NCBI GenBank assembly: GCA_036521915.1
Contig: DATDGU010000282.1
Coordinates: 1-13,867, forward strand
Reading direction: 5' to 3'
DNA length: 13,867 bases
From: PALSA-555 sp036521915
GTDB lineage: Bacteria > Actinomycetota > Acidimicrobiia > IMCC26256 > PALSA-555
In this document: one piece after another, positions 6,310-13,757 of the stretch
How positions within the stretch are numbered: the first letter of the stretch is position 1
Layout: every line of letters begins with the position of its first letter
Position numbers and translations under genes: made by a program
The notes under the pieces: generated by a model
What the model was told of the DNA's origin: nothing
Databases searched by the model: none
What the model saw: the letters and a program-made list of their open reading frames with translations, nothing else

Positions 6310-7130
6310 GTGAGCCGGTCGAGCAGCGACAGCGCGTCGAGCTCGGCGTCACGGGTCTGGCCGCCGACGTCGAGGAAGGCCTGCATGCGCCGCGACGCCT
6401 CGGGGTCCGTGCGGGTCTCGTTGAACGCCTGCCCCTCGACGACGAACCCGGGCGTGGGGTCGGGCCACGCGGCGTCGACGGCTCGCTTGGCGGCGGCGAC
6501 CGCATGCCGCGGCAGGGAGGCGACGCGCGTCGCCAGCGTCCGCACGGCGTCCTCGATGTCGTCGTCGCTCACCACCCGGTTGACGTAGCCGATGGCGGCC
6601 GCCTCCTCCCCCGACACGTCGGCGCACCCGAGGACGATCTCGAGCGCGCGGGCGCGGCCGACGAGGCGGGTCAGGCGCTGCGTGCCGCCGGCACCGGGGA
6701 TGATGCCGAGCGCCACCTCGGGCTGGGCGAAGCGCGCGTCGGGGGTGGCGAAGCGCAGGTCGCAGGCGAGCGCGATCTCCGATCCCCCGCCGCGGGCGAT
6801 TCCGCGGACGAGCGCGATCGAGAGCTTCGGCATGATCCGGAGTCGCTCGAGGAGCTGGTTGACGGGCGCGGGCGCGTCGCTGACGGCCGTCTCGGGCGCG
6901 GGCAGCGCGGCGATCATCGCCACGTCGGCGTGGGCGATGAAGTACTCGTCGTCGGCGCTCGTGAGCACGAGGACGCGGGCGTCGTCGTCAGCCTCGAAGC
7001 CGGCGATGAGGTTGATCAGGTCGCCGGTGAGCGGCGCGTCCCAGAGGTTCATCGGCGGATGGTCGATGGTCGCCCACGCGACGCCGGCGCGCTGGCTGAC
7101 CCGGATGTGCTGGAGCTCGTCGAAGGCCAT
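6306..7130 (-). CDS. enoyl-CoA hydratase/isomerase (crotonase fold), both catalytic Glu present
   Basis: This 274-residue crotonase-fold protein is of normal length. The two acid/base glutamates of true hydratases are present: Glu118 in GGGSEIALACDLRFA and Glu138 in AQPEVALGIIPGAGGTQRL. The first oxyanion-hole segment reads FIAHAD (64-69) instead of the usual AGAD. The expected reaction is addition of water to a trans-2-enoyl-CoA, or a related hydratase or retro-aldol step, in acyl-CoA catabolism. ATG 7130 was chosen because GGAGG lies 4 nt upstream inside the preceding SDR gene and the two genes overlap as TGATG. A longer in-frame start at 7154 would overlap more and lacks support. The distal SDR follows by a GTGA overlap, so all three are made as one unit. 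Confidence 0.92.
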   Translation of the reverse strand: MAFDELQHIRVSQRAGVAWATIDHPPMNLWDAPLTGDLINLIAGFEADDDARVLVLTSADDEYFIAHADVAMIAALPAPETAVSDAPAPVNQLLERLRIMPKLSIALVRGIARGGGSEIALACDLRFATPDARFAQPEVALGIIPGAGGTQRLTRLVGRARALEIVLGCADVSGEEAAAIGYVNRVVSDDDIEDAVRTLATRVASLPRHAVAAAKRAVDAAWPDPTPGFVVEGQAFNETRTDPEASRRMQAFLDVGGQTRDAELDALSLLDRLT

Positions 7131-7921
7131 CAGTCCTCCATCGGGGGGTCCCACTGGACGCCGTTGATGTGGCTGCCGCCGTCGGCGAAGATCGTGTTGC
7201 CGGTCACGTAGTCGCTGTCCTCGCTCGCCAGGAACAGCGCGACCCCGCCGATGTCGTGCTCGGGATCACCCATCCGCCCGATCGGGTTCTGCGCCAGCAT
7301 CTCGGCGGCGTTCTCGGGGGCCGCCGCGGCGAACGCCACGTAGGCGGGCGACGCGGCCGCGGGGGCGATGGCGTTCACGAGGATGTTGTGGCGGGCCCAC
7401 TCCCGTGCCGCGGTCCGGGTGATCGCCCGGATGGCCTCCTTCGCCGCGTTGTAGTCGACGCTGTACATGTGGGCGTTGATCCCGTTCAGCGACACGAGGT
7501 TGATGATCCGGCCCCACCGCTGCGCCCGGAAGTGAGGGAACACCGCCTGCATCGCCCGGTAGGTGTGCAGCGGCCCACCGCGGAACCCGAGCTCGAGGTC
7601 GTCGTCGGGCTTACGCTCGAGGCGGGCCGGCATGCCGACGACGTACGCGTTGTTCACGAGGATGTCGACCCGGCCGAACGCCTCGAGCGCGCGGTCGACC
7701 ATGGCCTGGACCTGGACCGCGTCGAGCACGTCCGTCGGCACGAACACCGCCCGGCCGCCGAAATCGTCGGCGACCTCGGCGGCGACGCGGGACCCGGTCT
7801 CGGGGTTGCGCTCGGCGACCACGACCGCGGCGCCCTCGGCGGCGAAGCGGCGGGCGACGCCGCGCCCGATGCCCTGCCCCGCGCCGGTGACGATCGCGAC
7901 CCGTCCCTCCAGGCGTCCCAA
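7130..7921 (-). CDS. short-chain dehydrogenase/reductase (active Ser-Tyr-Lys triad)
   Basis: This 263-residue classical SDR has the cofactor loop TGAGQGIG (12-19), Asp64 at the end of beta-3, NNAY (90-93, usually NNAG), and the triad Ser144, Tyr157 and Lys161 (YNAAK). The fourth tetrad residue, Asn in helix alpha-4, appears to be Phe113 in the GFRGGP stretch. Probable NAD(P)-dependent oxidation or reduction of a hydroxyacyl or alcohol substrate. It is the first gene of a three-gene operon. The start is TTG at 7921, preceded 7 nt upstream by a GGAGG-type site and further upstream by a TACCCT -10. It overlaps the hydratase start by one base. The SDR family is certain; the substrate is not. Confidence 0.92.
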   Translation of the reverse strand: MGRLEGRVAIVTGAGQGIGRGVARRFAAEGAAVVVAERNPETGSRVAAEVADDFGGRAVFVPTDVLDAVQVQAMVDRALEAFGRVDILVNNAYVVGMPARLERKPDDDLELGFRGGPLHTYRAMQAVFPHFRAQRWGRIINLVSLNGINAHMYSVDYNAAKEAIRAITRTAAREWARHNILVNAIAPAAASPAYVAFAAAAPENAAEMLAQNPIGRMGDPEHDIGGVALFLASEDSDYVTGNTIFADGGSHINGVQWDPPMED

Positions 7922-7947
7922 CGCTCCCCCTCCGTGGCGGCGACCGG

Positions 7948-7953
7948 AGGGTA
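7948..7953 (-). promoter_or_regulatory. -10 element for the SDR-ECH-SDR operon
   Basis: TACCCT (TANNNT) on the minus strand lies 26 nt before the TTG start. The predicted start near 7941 gives a leader of about 20 nt that still includes the GGAGG ribosome-binding site. No convincing -35 at the usual spacing. Confidence 0.35.
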
Positions 7954-7963
7954 ACCGTCCCCT

Positions 7964-7979
7964 CCCGGCGCTGGCCGGG
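7964..7979. terminator. 6-bp perfect hairpin after the LCP gene / upstream of the SDR operon -10
   Basis: CCCGGC (7964-7969), 4-nt loop, GCCGGG (7974-7979). It lies 26 nt past the LCP stop and 10 nt upstream of the TACCCT -10. It could end LCP transcription or act as a binding site for a regulator of the operon. There is no T-tract. Confidence 0.3.
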
Positions 7980-8005
7980 CCGTCAGCGCGGCGACGCGGG
8001 GTGTC

Positions 8006-9220
8006 TCAGCACGGCTTCGCCCGGGGCGCGGGCGACCCGAACACCGACTGGTCCTGGATCTGGGCGGTCGGCGCCGCGCCGGGCGTGCCGCGCTGGGACG
8101 GGGTCGCCGGAACCGTGGTCGTCGTCGACGCCGGCGTCGTGGTCGGGGTGCTGCCGGACGCGCCGGTCGTACCGAGGGGTGCCACGCCGTTGACCGACAC
8201 CTCCGCGGGGTTCGTCGCACCCCCGAGGCGCCCGAGGAGCGCGTCGGCGTCGGGCTGGCGGACATAGAGGACGGCCTGCCCGCCCTGGTTCGGCCCTTCG
8301 GTCCAAGGCAGCGTGGCGAACTCGACGTGGCCCGTGTCGCCCGGGTTGATCGAGCGGAACGCGTCGACCAGGTTCAGCACGTCGCTCTTCGAGAGGCCGC
8401 TGTCGACCGTCAGGTTCTCGAGCACCCGGTCGACGATGGCGTTCGCCGTGAGCGGATTGCTCAGGCTGTCCCTGACCGCGACCTCGGCGAGGGTCTTGAT
8501 GAACTGCTGCTGGCGGGCGATCCGGTCGATGTCGGGCACCGCGTCGGCGGGCAGCCATTCCTCGCGCTGCTGGCTGTAGTACTCGAGGTCGCGGGAGCGG
8601 ACGTAGGCGAGCGCGTCGGCGCCGTCGAACTGCTCGCAGCCCGCGAGGGGCTGGTAGAGGCCGGTGAGGGTGTCGCGGGCCTGGTACGGGACGTACACGG
8701 GCACGCTCCCGATCGCGTTCACGACCCCCTGGAAGCTCTTGAAGTCGACCTGCACGAAGTGGTTGATGCTGATGTTGAAGTCCTGCTTCAACATGTCGAT
8801 GACGTGCTGAGGCCCGGCGTCGTAGGCCGAGTTGATCTTCGAGAGGCCCAGGCCGGGCACCTGGACCCACAGGTCGCGCGGGAACGACACGACGAGCGTC
8901 TTCGAGTGGCTCGGGTCGATCCGGATCACCATCATCGTGTCGGAGCGCTGCCCGCCGTTCGCCGCGGCGTTCCCGAACTGCTGCTGGAGCGGGCTGTTGC
9001 CGTTGGTGAACGCGCGGGTGTCGGAGCCGACCACGAGGAAGTTCTCCGGGCCGCCGGTCGAGGCGGCCGTGCGCAGGCCGACCCGGGCGACGTGCGAGAG
9101 CTTGGCGTCGATCACGTAGTTGACCGTGAGGACCGCCCCGACCATGCAGACGGTGCTGAGGCCCAGCGCGATCACCAGTCGACCGGCGAAGCTCCGAACC
9201 GCGCCACGGCGCCGACGCAT
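8006..9220 (-). CDS. LytR-CpsA-Psr (LCP) family cell-wall glycopolymer ligase
   Basis: This 404-residue protein has a basic N-terminus (MRRRRG), one membrane segment (about 15-37) and an extracellular LCP domain. Visible LCP landmarks are VVGSDTR (Asp67, Arg69), QRSDTM (Arg92, Asp94), VSFPRDLWV (Arg115, Asp116) and KINSAYDAG. LCP enzymes transfer undecaprenyl-linked polymers such as arabinogalactan or teichoic-type chains onto peptidoglycan. The last about 60 residues are a Thr/Ser/Pro-rich linker ending in a terminal Cys, probably cell-wall spanning and disordered. ATG 9220 has AGGAG 4 nt upstream; a longer in-frame start at 9256 adds 12 residues without support. It is divergent from the enoyl-CoA hydratase homologue and not obviously linked to the downstream SDR operon. 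Confidence 0.92.
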   Translation of the reverse strand: MRRRRGAVRSFAGRLVIALGLSTVCMVGAVLTVNYVIDAKLSHVARVGLRTAASTGGPENFLVVGSDTRAFTNGNSPLQQQFGNAAANGGQRSDTMMVIRIDPSHSKTLVVSFPRDLWVQVPGLGLSKINSAYDAGPQHVIDMLKQDFNISINHFVQVDFKSFQGVVNAIGSVPVYVPYQARDTLTGLYQPLAGCEQFDGADALAYVRSRDLEYYSQQREEWLPADAVPDIDRIARQQQFIKTLAEVAVRDSLSNPLTANAIVDRVLENLTVDSGLSKSDVLNLVDAFRSINPGDTGHVEFATLPWTEGPNQGGQAVLYVRQPDADALLGRLGGATNPAEVSVNGVAPLGTTGASGSTPTTTPASTTTTVPATPSQRGTPGAAPTAQIQDQSVFGSPAPRAKPC

Positions 9221-9276
9221 GCTGCTCCTGGGAGGGGCGAACCCGCCGGCTCGCACGCCCGGGGCGGGAGGTGTCG

Positions 9277-9282
9277 AGGCTA
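9277..9282 (-). promoter_or_regulatory. possible -10 element of the LCP gene
   Basis: TAGCCT (TANNNT) on the minus strand would give a leader of about 50 nt to ATG 9220. An overlapping TACGCT on the + strand (9281-9286) could serve the divergent hydratase homologue. No -35 at standard spacing. The rest of the 191-bp gap is GC-rich with C/G runs and nothing else recognisable. Confidence 0.25.
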
Positions 9283-9411
9283 CGCTCCGAGCCGCTCGCG
9301 GGCGCAGCCAAGCCCCCTGACCGGTGACGCGGCCGGCGCCCCCGGGGCCCCGACCGCCCAGCGCGGACGGCTGGCCACCGTGAGCGCGTGCCCCCGGACC
9401 CAGGAGCCCCC

Positions 9412-10242
9412 ATGGCCGACGACCGTCCGCTCGACGAGCAGGTGCGCCACGACGTCGAAGGCGGCGTCGCCACGATCGTGCTGAACCGGCCCGAATCGGG
9501 CAACGCGCTCACGCCGGCGCAGCGCGACCGGATCGTGGCGCTCCTCGACGACGACAACGGCAACGTGGCGGTGCGGGCGGTGCTCCTCACCGCCACCGGC
9601 GACCGCGCCTTTTGCACCGGTGCGGACCTGCGCGTCGACCGGCCCGCGGTCCACGACCTGCCGGAGGGCGCTCCGGCGCGGCCCGTCTTGTCGGTCGACC
9701 GGACCTGCCTCGGTGCGCAGCGCCTCATCGCGGCGCTGCAGGACTGTGACAAGCCGATCGTGTGCGCGGTGAACGGCACGGCGGCGGGCATCGGCGCGCA
9801 CCTTGCGCTGGCGTCCGACCTGGTCCTCGCGGCGGATCACGCCCGGTTCATCGAGGTCTTCGTGCGGCGGGGCATCGTGCCCGACGGGGGCGGCGCCTAC
9901 CTGCTCACGCGCCTCGTCGGTCCCCAGGTCGCCAAGGAGCTCGTGTTCTTCGGTGACGACCTCGCCGCGGCCGACGCGGCGCGACTCGGGCTCGTGAACC
10001 GCGTCGTGCCGGGCGCCGAGCTGCACGCGACGGCGCTCGAGTGGGCCCGCCGTCTGGCGGCCGGGCCCACGCCGGCGATCAGCCTGTCGAAGCGGCTCAT
10101 CAACCGCGCGCTCGACATCGACCGGGTCGCGGCCTTCGCCGACGAGCGGTGGGCGCAGGAGATCGCGATGGCCAGCAGCGACGCCGCCGAGGGCCTCGCC
10201 AGCTTCGCCGAGCACCGCACGCCGGCGTTCCGCGGGTGGTGA
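9412..10242 (+). CDS. enoyl-CoA hydratase/isomerase-family protein lacking the hydratase Glu pair
   Basis: This 276-residue crotonase-fold protein has an intact first oxyanion segment (FCTGADL, 67-73) and the second at AAGIGAHLAL. The two hydratase glutamates are absent at their usual places: His130 replaces the first and Phe150 the second. It keeps Asp158 in GIVPDGGGAYLLTRLVG, the position used by PaaG-type isomerases, and Glu148 nearby. An enoyl-CoA isomerase or other crotonase-fold reaction is therefore more likely than classical hydration. ATG 9412 follows AGGAG by about 6 nt; an in-frame start at 9388 is longer and less supported. The stop overlaps the M20 peptidase start (GTGA), so the two are co-translated, although no shared pathway is obvious. 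Confidence 0.9.
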   Translation: MADDRPLDEQVRHDVEGGVATIVLNRPESGNALTPAQRDRIVALLDDDNGNVAVRAVLLTATGDRAFCTGADLRVDRPAVHDLPEGAPARPVLSVDRTCLGAQRLIAALQDCDKPIVCAVNGTAAGIGAHLALASDLVLAADHARFIEVFVRRGIVPDGGGAYLLTRLVGPQVAKELVFFGDDLAAADAARLGLVNRVVPGAELHATALEWARRLAAGPTPAISLSKRLINRALDIDRVAAFADERWAQEIAMASSDAAEGLASFAEHRTPAFRGW

Positions 10243-11630
10243 GCCGGGACGCCGCCGTCGTGGCGGCAGTCGACGCCGGCCTCGACGACGCCCGCGCCGC
10301 GCTCGAGGGCCTCGTCCGGATCCCGAGCATCAGCGCCGAGGACGCGCACATCGGCGACGTGCAGCGCAGCGCCGACACGACCGCCGCGCTGCTCGAGCAC
10401 GTCGGGCTCGAGCACGTGCGCCAGGCCACCGCGGCCGGGAGTCCCCCGGCGGTCATCGGCGAGTGGCACCACGCCCCGGACGCGCCGACCGTGCTGCTCT
10501 ACGCCCACCACGACGTGCAGCCGCCCGGGTTCCGGGAGCGCTGGTCGGGCGATCCCTTCGAGCCGGTGGAGCGCCACGGCCGCCTCTTCGGGCGCGGCAG
10601 CGCCGACGACAAGGCGGGGGTGGTGGCGCACGCCGCGATGGTGCGGGCCTGGCTCGACGCGGGGACGCCGCCGTGCAGCGTCACCGTGTTCGTCGAGGGC
10701 GAGGAGGAGATCGGCTCACCGCACCTCGACGCGTTCCTCGCCCAGCATGCCGACGAGCTCGCCGCCGACGTGCTCGTGCTCGCGGACGCCGGTAACTGGA
10801 GCGTCGGCGTGCCGGGGCTCACGTGCTCGCTGCGCGGCCTCGCCGGCGGGACGCTGCGCCTGCGGGCCCTCGACGGCCCGGTCCACAGCGGCATGGCGAG
10901 CGGCGTGGTGCCCGACCCGACGCTCGGGCTGGCGAAGGTCCTCGATTCGCTGGTCGACGAGCACGGCGACGTGGCGATCGAGGGTTTCTGGGACGACGTC
11001 GCCGTGCCGGACGCCGCGACGCGTGCCGGGCTCCTCGAGCTCGGGAACGACGCGGCGCGCGTCGTGGCGACCTACGGCGGGCGCCCGGGGGTCGAGCCGG
11101 TCGGCGATCCGAGCGTCCCGGTGTGGGAGCGGCTCTGGCTCCGGCCCGCGTTGACCGTGCTGGCGGTCGACACCCACCCGATCGCCGGCTCCTCGAACCA
11201 GATCGTCGCCGACGCCGCGGCGCTGCTCAGCGTGCGCCTCGCCCCCGGCCAGGATCCGCGGCGCGCGCTCGAGCGCATCGAGGCGCACCTGGCACGCCAC
11301 GTCCCGTGGGGTCTCGACTGGTCCTTCGAGCCCGACGGAAGCGCGACCGGCTGGTCGTGCGACCCCGGCGGCTGGGCGTTCGACGCCGCTCGATCGGCGC
11401 TCGCGGCGGGCTTCGGCCGTCCGCCCGTCGTCATGGGCGTCGGCGGGTCGATCCCGTTCGTCGCGCCGTTCGCGTCGGCGTTCGGCGGCATCCCCGCCCT
11501 GCTCCTCGGCCCTGCCGACCCCGAGAGCCACATCCACGGCGAGGACGAGAGCCTGCATCTCGGCGACTGGCGCAACCTGATCGTGAGCGAAGCGCTGCTG
11601 CTCGCCGAGCTGGCGACGCGTCGACCCTGA
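10239..11630 (+). CDS. M20-family metallopeptidase (dipeptidase / CNDP-like)
   Basis: This 463-residue M20 di-zinc peptidase has normal length and complete metal and catalytic residues: His90 and Asp92 (HHDVQP), bridging Asp123 (SADDKAG), the catalytic/metal pair Glu156-Glu157 (EGEEEIGS), Asp183 (LADAG), and the C-terminal His433 (SHIHGEDES). The family cleaves dipeptides, N-acyl or N-carbamoyl amino acids and related amides in the cytoplasm. The first of the tandem in-frame GTGs (10236, 10239) is less likely because GTG 10239 forms a clean GTGA overlap with the hydratase-homologue stop. There is no strong ribosome-binding site, consistent with coupling. The last codon directly abuts the stop of the convergent PBP gene. 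Confidence 0.92.
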   Translation: MSRDAAVVAAVDAGLDDARAALEGLVRIPSISAEDAHIGDVQRSADTTAALLEHVGLEHVRQATAAGSPPAVIGEWHHAPDAPTVLLYAHHDVQPPGFRERWSGDPFEPVERHGRLFGRGSADDKAGVVAHAAMVRAWLDAGTPPCSVTVFVEGEEEIGSPHLDAFLAQHADELAADVLVLADAGNWSVGVPGLTCSLRGLAGGTLRLRALDGPVHSGMASGVVPDPTLGLAKVLDSLVDEHGDVAIEGFWDDVAVPDAATRAGLLELGNDAARVVATYGGRPGVEPVGDPSVPVWERLWLRPALTVLAVDTHPIAGSSNQIVADAAALLSVRLAPGQDPRRALERIEAHLARHVPWGLDWSFEPDGSATGWSCDPGGWAFDAARSALAAGFGRPPVVMGVGGSIPFVAPFASAFGGIPALLLGPADPESHIHGEDESLHLGDWRNLIVSEALLLAELATRRP

Positions 11631-11638
11631 TCAGGGTC
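11623..11638. terminator. 16-bp perfect palindrome built from two abutting stop codons
   Basis: The M20 TGA (11628-11630) and the PBP TGA on the opposite strand (11631-11633) touch with no gap. Together with flanking bases they form GACCCTGATCAGGGTC, perfectly self-complementary. As RNA it can fold into a 6-bp stem with a GATC loop in either transcript. There is no T-tract. Confidence 0.4.
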
Positions 11639-13757
11639 CCGACGGGCTCGTCGCGCCGGCGGCCGCGCTCGGCACCCCCCGTCCGGCGTCGGTGATCGGC
11701 GCGCCGGGCCGGTCGCAGACCGGCCCCGCGGGCGGGAGGGGCAGCGCCGGCTGGCCGGCGAGCTCGGCGGACATGAACGCCTGCCAGATGCGCGCCGGGT
11801 AGGTGCCCCCGAACACCTGGATGCCGCCGACGTCGGTCATCGGGACCTCCCCCGTCGTCGCGCCCATCCACACCGTCGTCGCGAGCTGAGGGGTGAACCC
11901 GTCGAACCACGCGTCGCCGAACGAGTCGGTCGTGCCGGTCTTGCCCGCGGCGTCGCGTCCGGGCAGCTGCGCCGCGGTGCCCGTCCCGCCGGTGATGACG
12001 CCGTGGAGCATGTCGGTCTCGCAGTCGGCGATCGACGGGTCGAGGACCCGCTGACCCGACGGCTGGGTGTCGTCGACGTAGACGTGCCCGTCCGGGCCGA
12101 CGACCCGCGAGACGAACGTCGGGTCGTGGCGCACACCCTGGTCGGCGATCGTGCTGATGACGGTCGCCATCTCGAGCGGGGTCGTCGACGCGACACCGAG
12201 CGTGATCGGCAGATAGTCGGGGATGTCCCCCGTGACGCCGAGGCGGTGCGCCATGTCGACCACCGCCGGCGGGCCGAGGCTGGCGATCACGTGCGCGAAC
12301 GCGCAGTTCACCGAGTTCGCCGTCGCCTGGCGTAGGGACATCGTCCCCTGTCCCGCCTCGGCGTTCACGGTGGGCCAGGGCGGGAAGCCGGCCCGGACGG
12401 CGAGACAGGGCGACGTGCCGTTCACGGTGTCGTTCGGCGAGTAGCCGGCCTCGAGCGCGGCGGCGAGGGTGATCACCTTGAACGTCGACCCGGTCTGGCG
12501 GCCGGGCGGGTGGGTGGCGATGTTGTACTGCAGCTGGTCGAAGCCGGGGCCGCCGACCATGGCGCGCACCGCACCCGTCGTCGGGTCCATCGCGAGGAGC
12601 GCCGCGGTGAACGGCGGCTGGTTCGGGAGGATCTCGTTCACCGCCTGCTGCGCGAGCAGCTGCGCCTTCTGGTCGAGCGTGGTGTAGACGCGCAGCCCGC
12701 CGCGGAGCAGGAGCTGGAGCCGGTCGGCGTAGGACGGGCCGAGGCGCGGGTCGGCGAGCAGCTCGGTCTGGACCTGCGCGACCCACAGGTCGCGGGGCCG
12801 CAGGTCGGGCGACGACGGCGGGATGTCGGGGAGCGGCGACGCGTCGGCGTAGCGGGCCTCGGCCGGGCTGATGTCGCCGACGTTCACCATCCGGCCGAGC
12901 ACCTCGTGGCGGCGGGCCTTCGCCAGCGCGGGGTGCAGGAACGGGTCGAAGGTCGTCGGGTTGGCGATGAGCCCGGCCAGGAGCGCCGCCTGCGCCAGGT
13001 TGACCTGGTTCGGCTCGGTCGGCACGGGGAACACGGACCCGGGCGGCTCGCTCAGGAAGTAGCGCTCGGCCGCCGCCTGGATCCCGTAGGCGCCCTCGCC
13101 GAAGTACACGGTGTTGAGGTAGTCCGTCATGATCTGGCGCTTCGACAGGCGCCGGTTCAGCCGGAGGGCGAGCACGGCCTCGGTGACCTTCTTTTGGAGG
13201 CTGCCCTTCGGGTTCATGAGCCGGTTCTTCACGAGCTGCTCGGTGATGGTCGAGCCGCCCTGCTGGACCGCGCCGTGGGCGATGTCGGTGGTGGCCGCCC
13301 GGATGAGGCCCGAGGCGTCGACACCCGGGTTCGTCCAGAACGTCCGGTCCTCGGTGGCGACCACGGCGTCCACGATGAGTGGCGAGACGTCCTGGTAGGC
13401 GATCGGCTCGCGGTCCTCGAAGCCGAGGTTGGTGAGCGTCGCGCCGTTCGCCGCGTAGACGGTCGACCGGACGGAGAGGGGGTGCAGCCTCGTGCTCGTC
13501 GGCTGGTAGGTCGCGACGTGACGGGCGAGCACCGCGGTCGGGATCAGCAGCGCGAGCAGCAGGCCGAGGGCCGTCCCGCCGACCACGAGGGTGACGGCGA
13601 AGGACGGCGCGACCGCACGCAGCTGCCGCACCGCGCGACGACCGCGCCGCGGCGCGTCGACGCGCAGCCGCTGCCCGCCATGGCGCGCGCGGGTCTCCGT
13701 GAAGGCCCACAGCCCGACGACGGCGCGGCGCGTACCACGCCCCGTGGCGCGCACCAC
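11631..13757 (-). CDS. class A penicillin-binding protein (transglycosylase/transpeptidase); 5' end possibly outside window
   Basis: This is a bifunctional peptidoglycan synthase, 708 residues from GTG 13757. It has an Arg-rich cytosolic tail, one membrane segment (about 50-78), a GT51 glycosyltransferase domain (about 110-290) and a penicillin-binding transpeptidase domain (about 370-650). Its C-terminal tail is Pro/Ala/Ser-rich. GT51 glutamates are Glu136 (EDRTFW) and Glu193 (VTEAVLALRL). The usual His of motif 1 is Asn143, and the Q of GGSTITQQ is Glu173, as seen in some actinobacterial PBPs. Transpeptidase motifs are Ser424-TFK427, Ser482-V-N484 and Lys606-TG. The start is unresolved: GTG 13757 lacks a ribosome-binding site, and the frame stays open to the window edge with a similar basic composition, so the gene may begin upstream. 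Confidence 0.93.
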   Translation of the reverse strand: MVRATGRGTRRAVVGLWAFTETRARHGGQRLRVDAPRRGRRAVRQLRAVAPSFAVTLVVGGTALGLLLALLIPTAVLARHVATYQPTSTRLHPLSVRSTVYAANGATLTNLGFEDREPIAYQDVSPLIVDAVVATEDRTFWTNPGVDASGLIRAATTDIAHGAVQQGGSTITEQLVKNRLMNPKGSLQKKVTEAVLALRLNRRLSKRQIMTDYLNTVYFGEGAYGIQAAAERYFLSEPPGSVFPVPTEPNQVNLAQAALLAGLIANPTTFDPFLHPALAKARRHEVLGRMVNVGDISPAEARYADASPLPDIPPSSPDLRPRDLWVAQVQTELLADPRLGPSYADRLQLLLRGGLRVYTTLDQKAQLLAQQAVNEILPNQPPFTAALLAMDPTTGAVRAMVGGPGFDQLQYNIATHPPGRQTGSTFKVITLAAALEAGYSPNDTVNGTSPCLAVRAGFPPWPTVNAEAGQGTMSLRQATANSVNCAFAHVIASLGPPAVVDMAHRLGVTGDIPDYLPITLGVASTTPLEMATVISTIADQGVRHDPTFVSRVVGPDGHVYVDDTQPSGQRVLDPSIADCETDMLHGVITGGTGTAAQLPGRDAAGKTGTTDSFGDAWFDGFTPQLATTVWMGATTGEVPMTDVGGIQVFGGTYPARIWQAFMSAELAGQPALPLPPAGPVCDRPGAPITDAGRGVPSAAAGATSPSGP

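Noticed and set aside
7983..9791. 602-codon minus frame across LCP and the upstream hydratase homologue
   Set aside because: It crosses two real genes on different strands and the divergent promoter gap and has no domain; a GC artefact.
11431..13710. 759-codon open frame overlapping the PBP in another frame
   Set aside because: The translation is Arg/Pro/Ala low complexity, while the PBP frame carries all GT51 and transpeptidase motifs.
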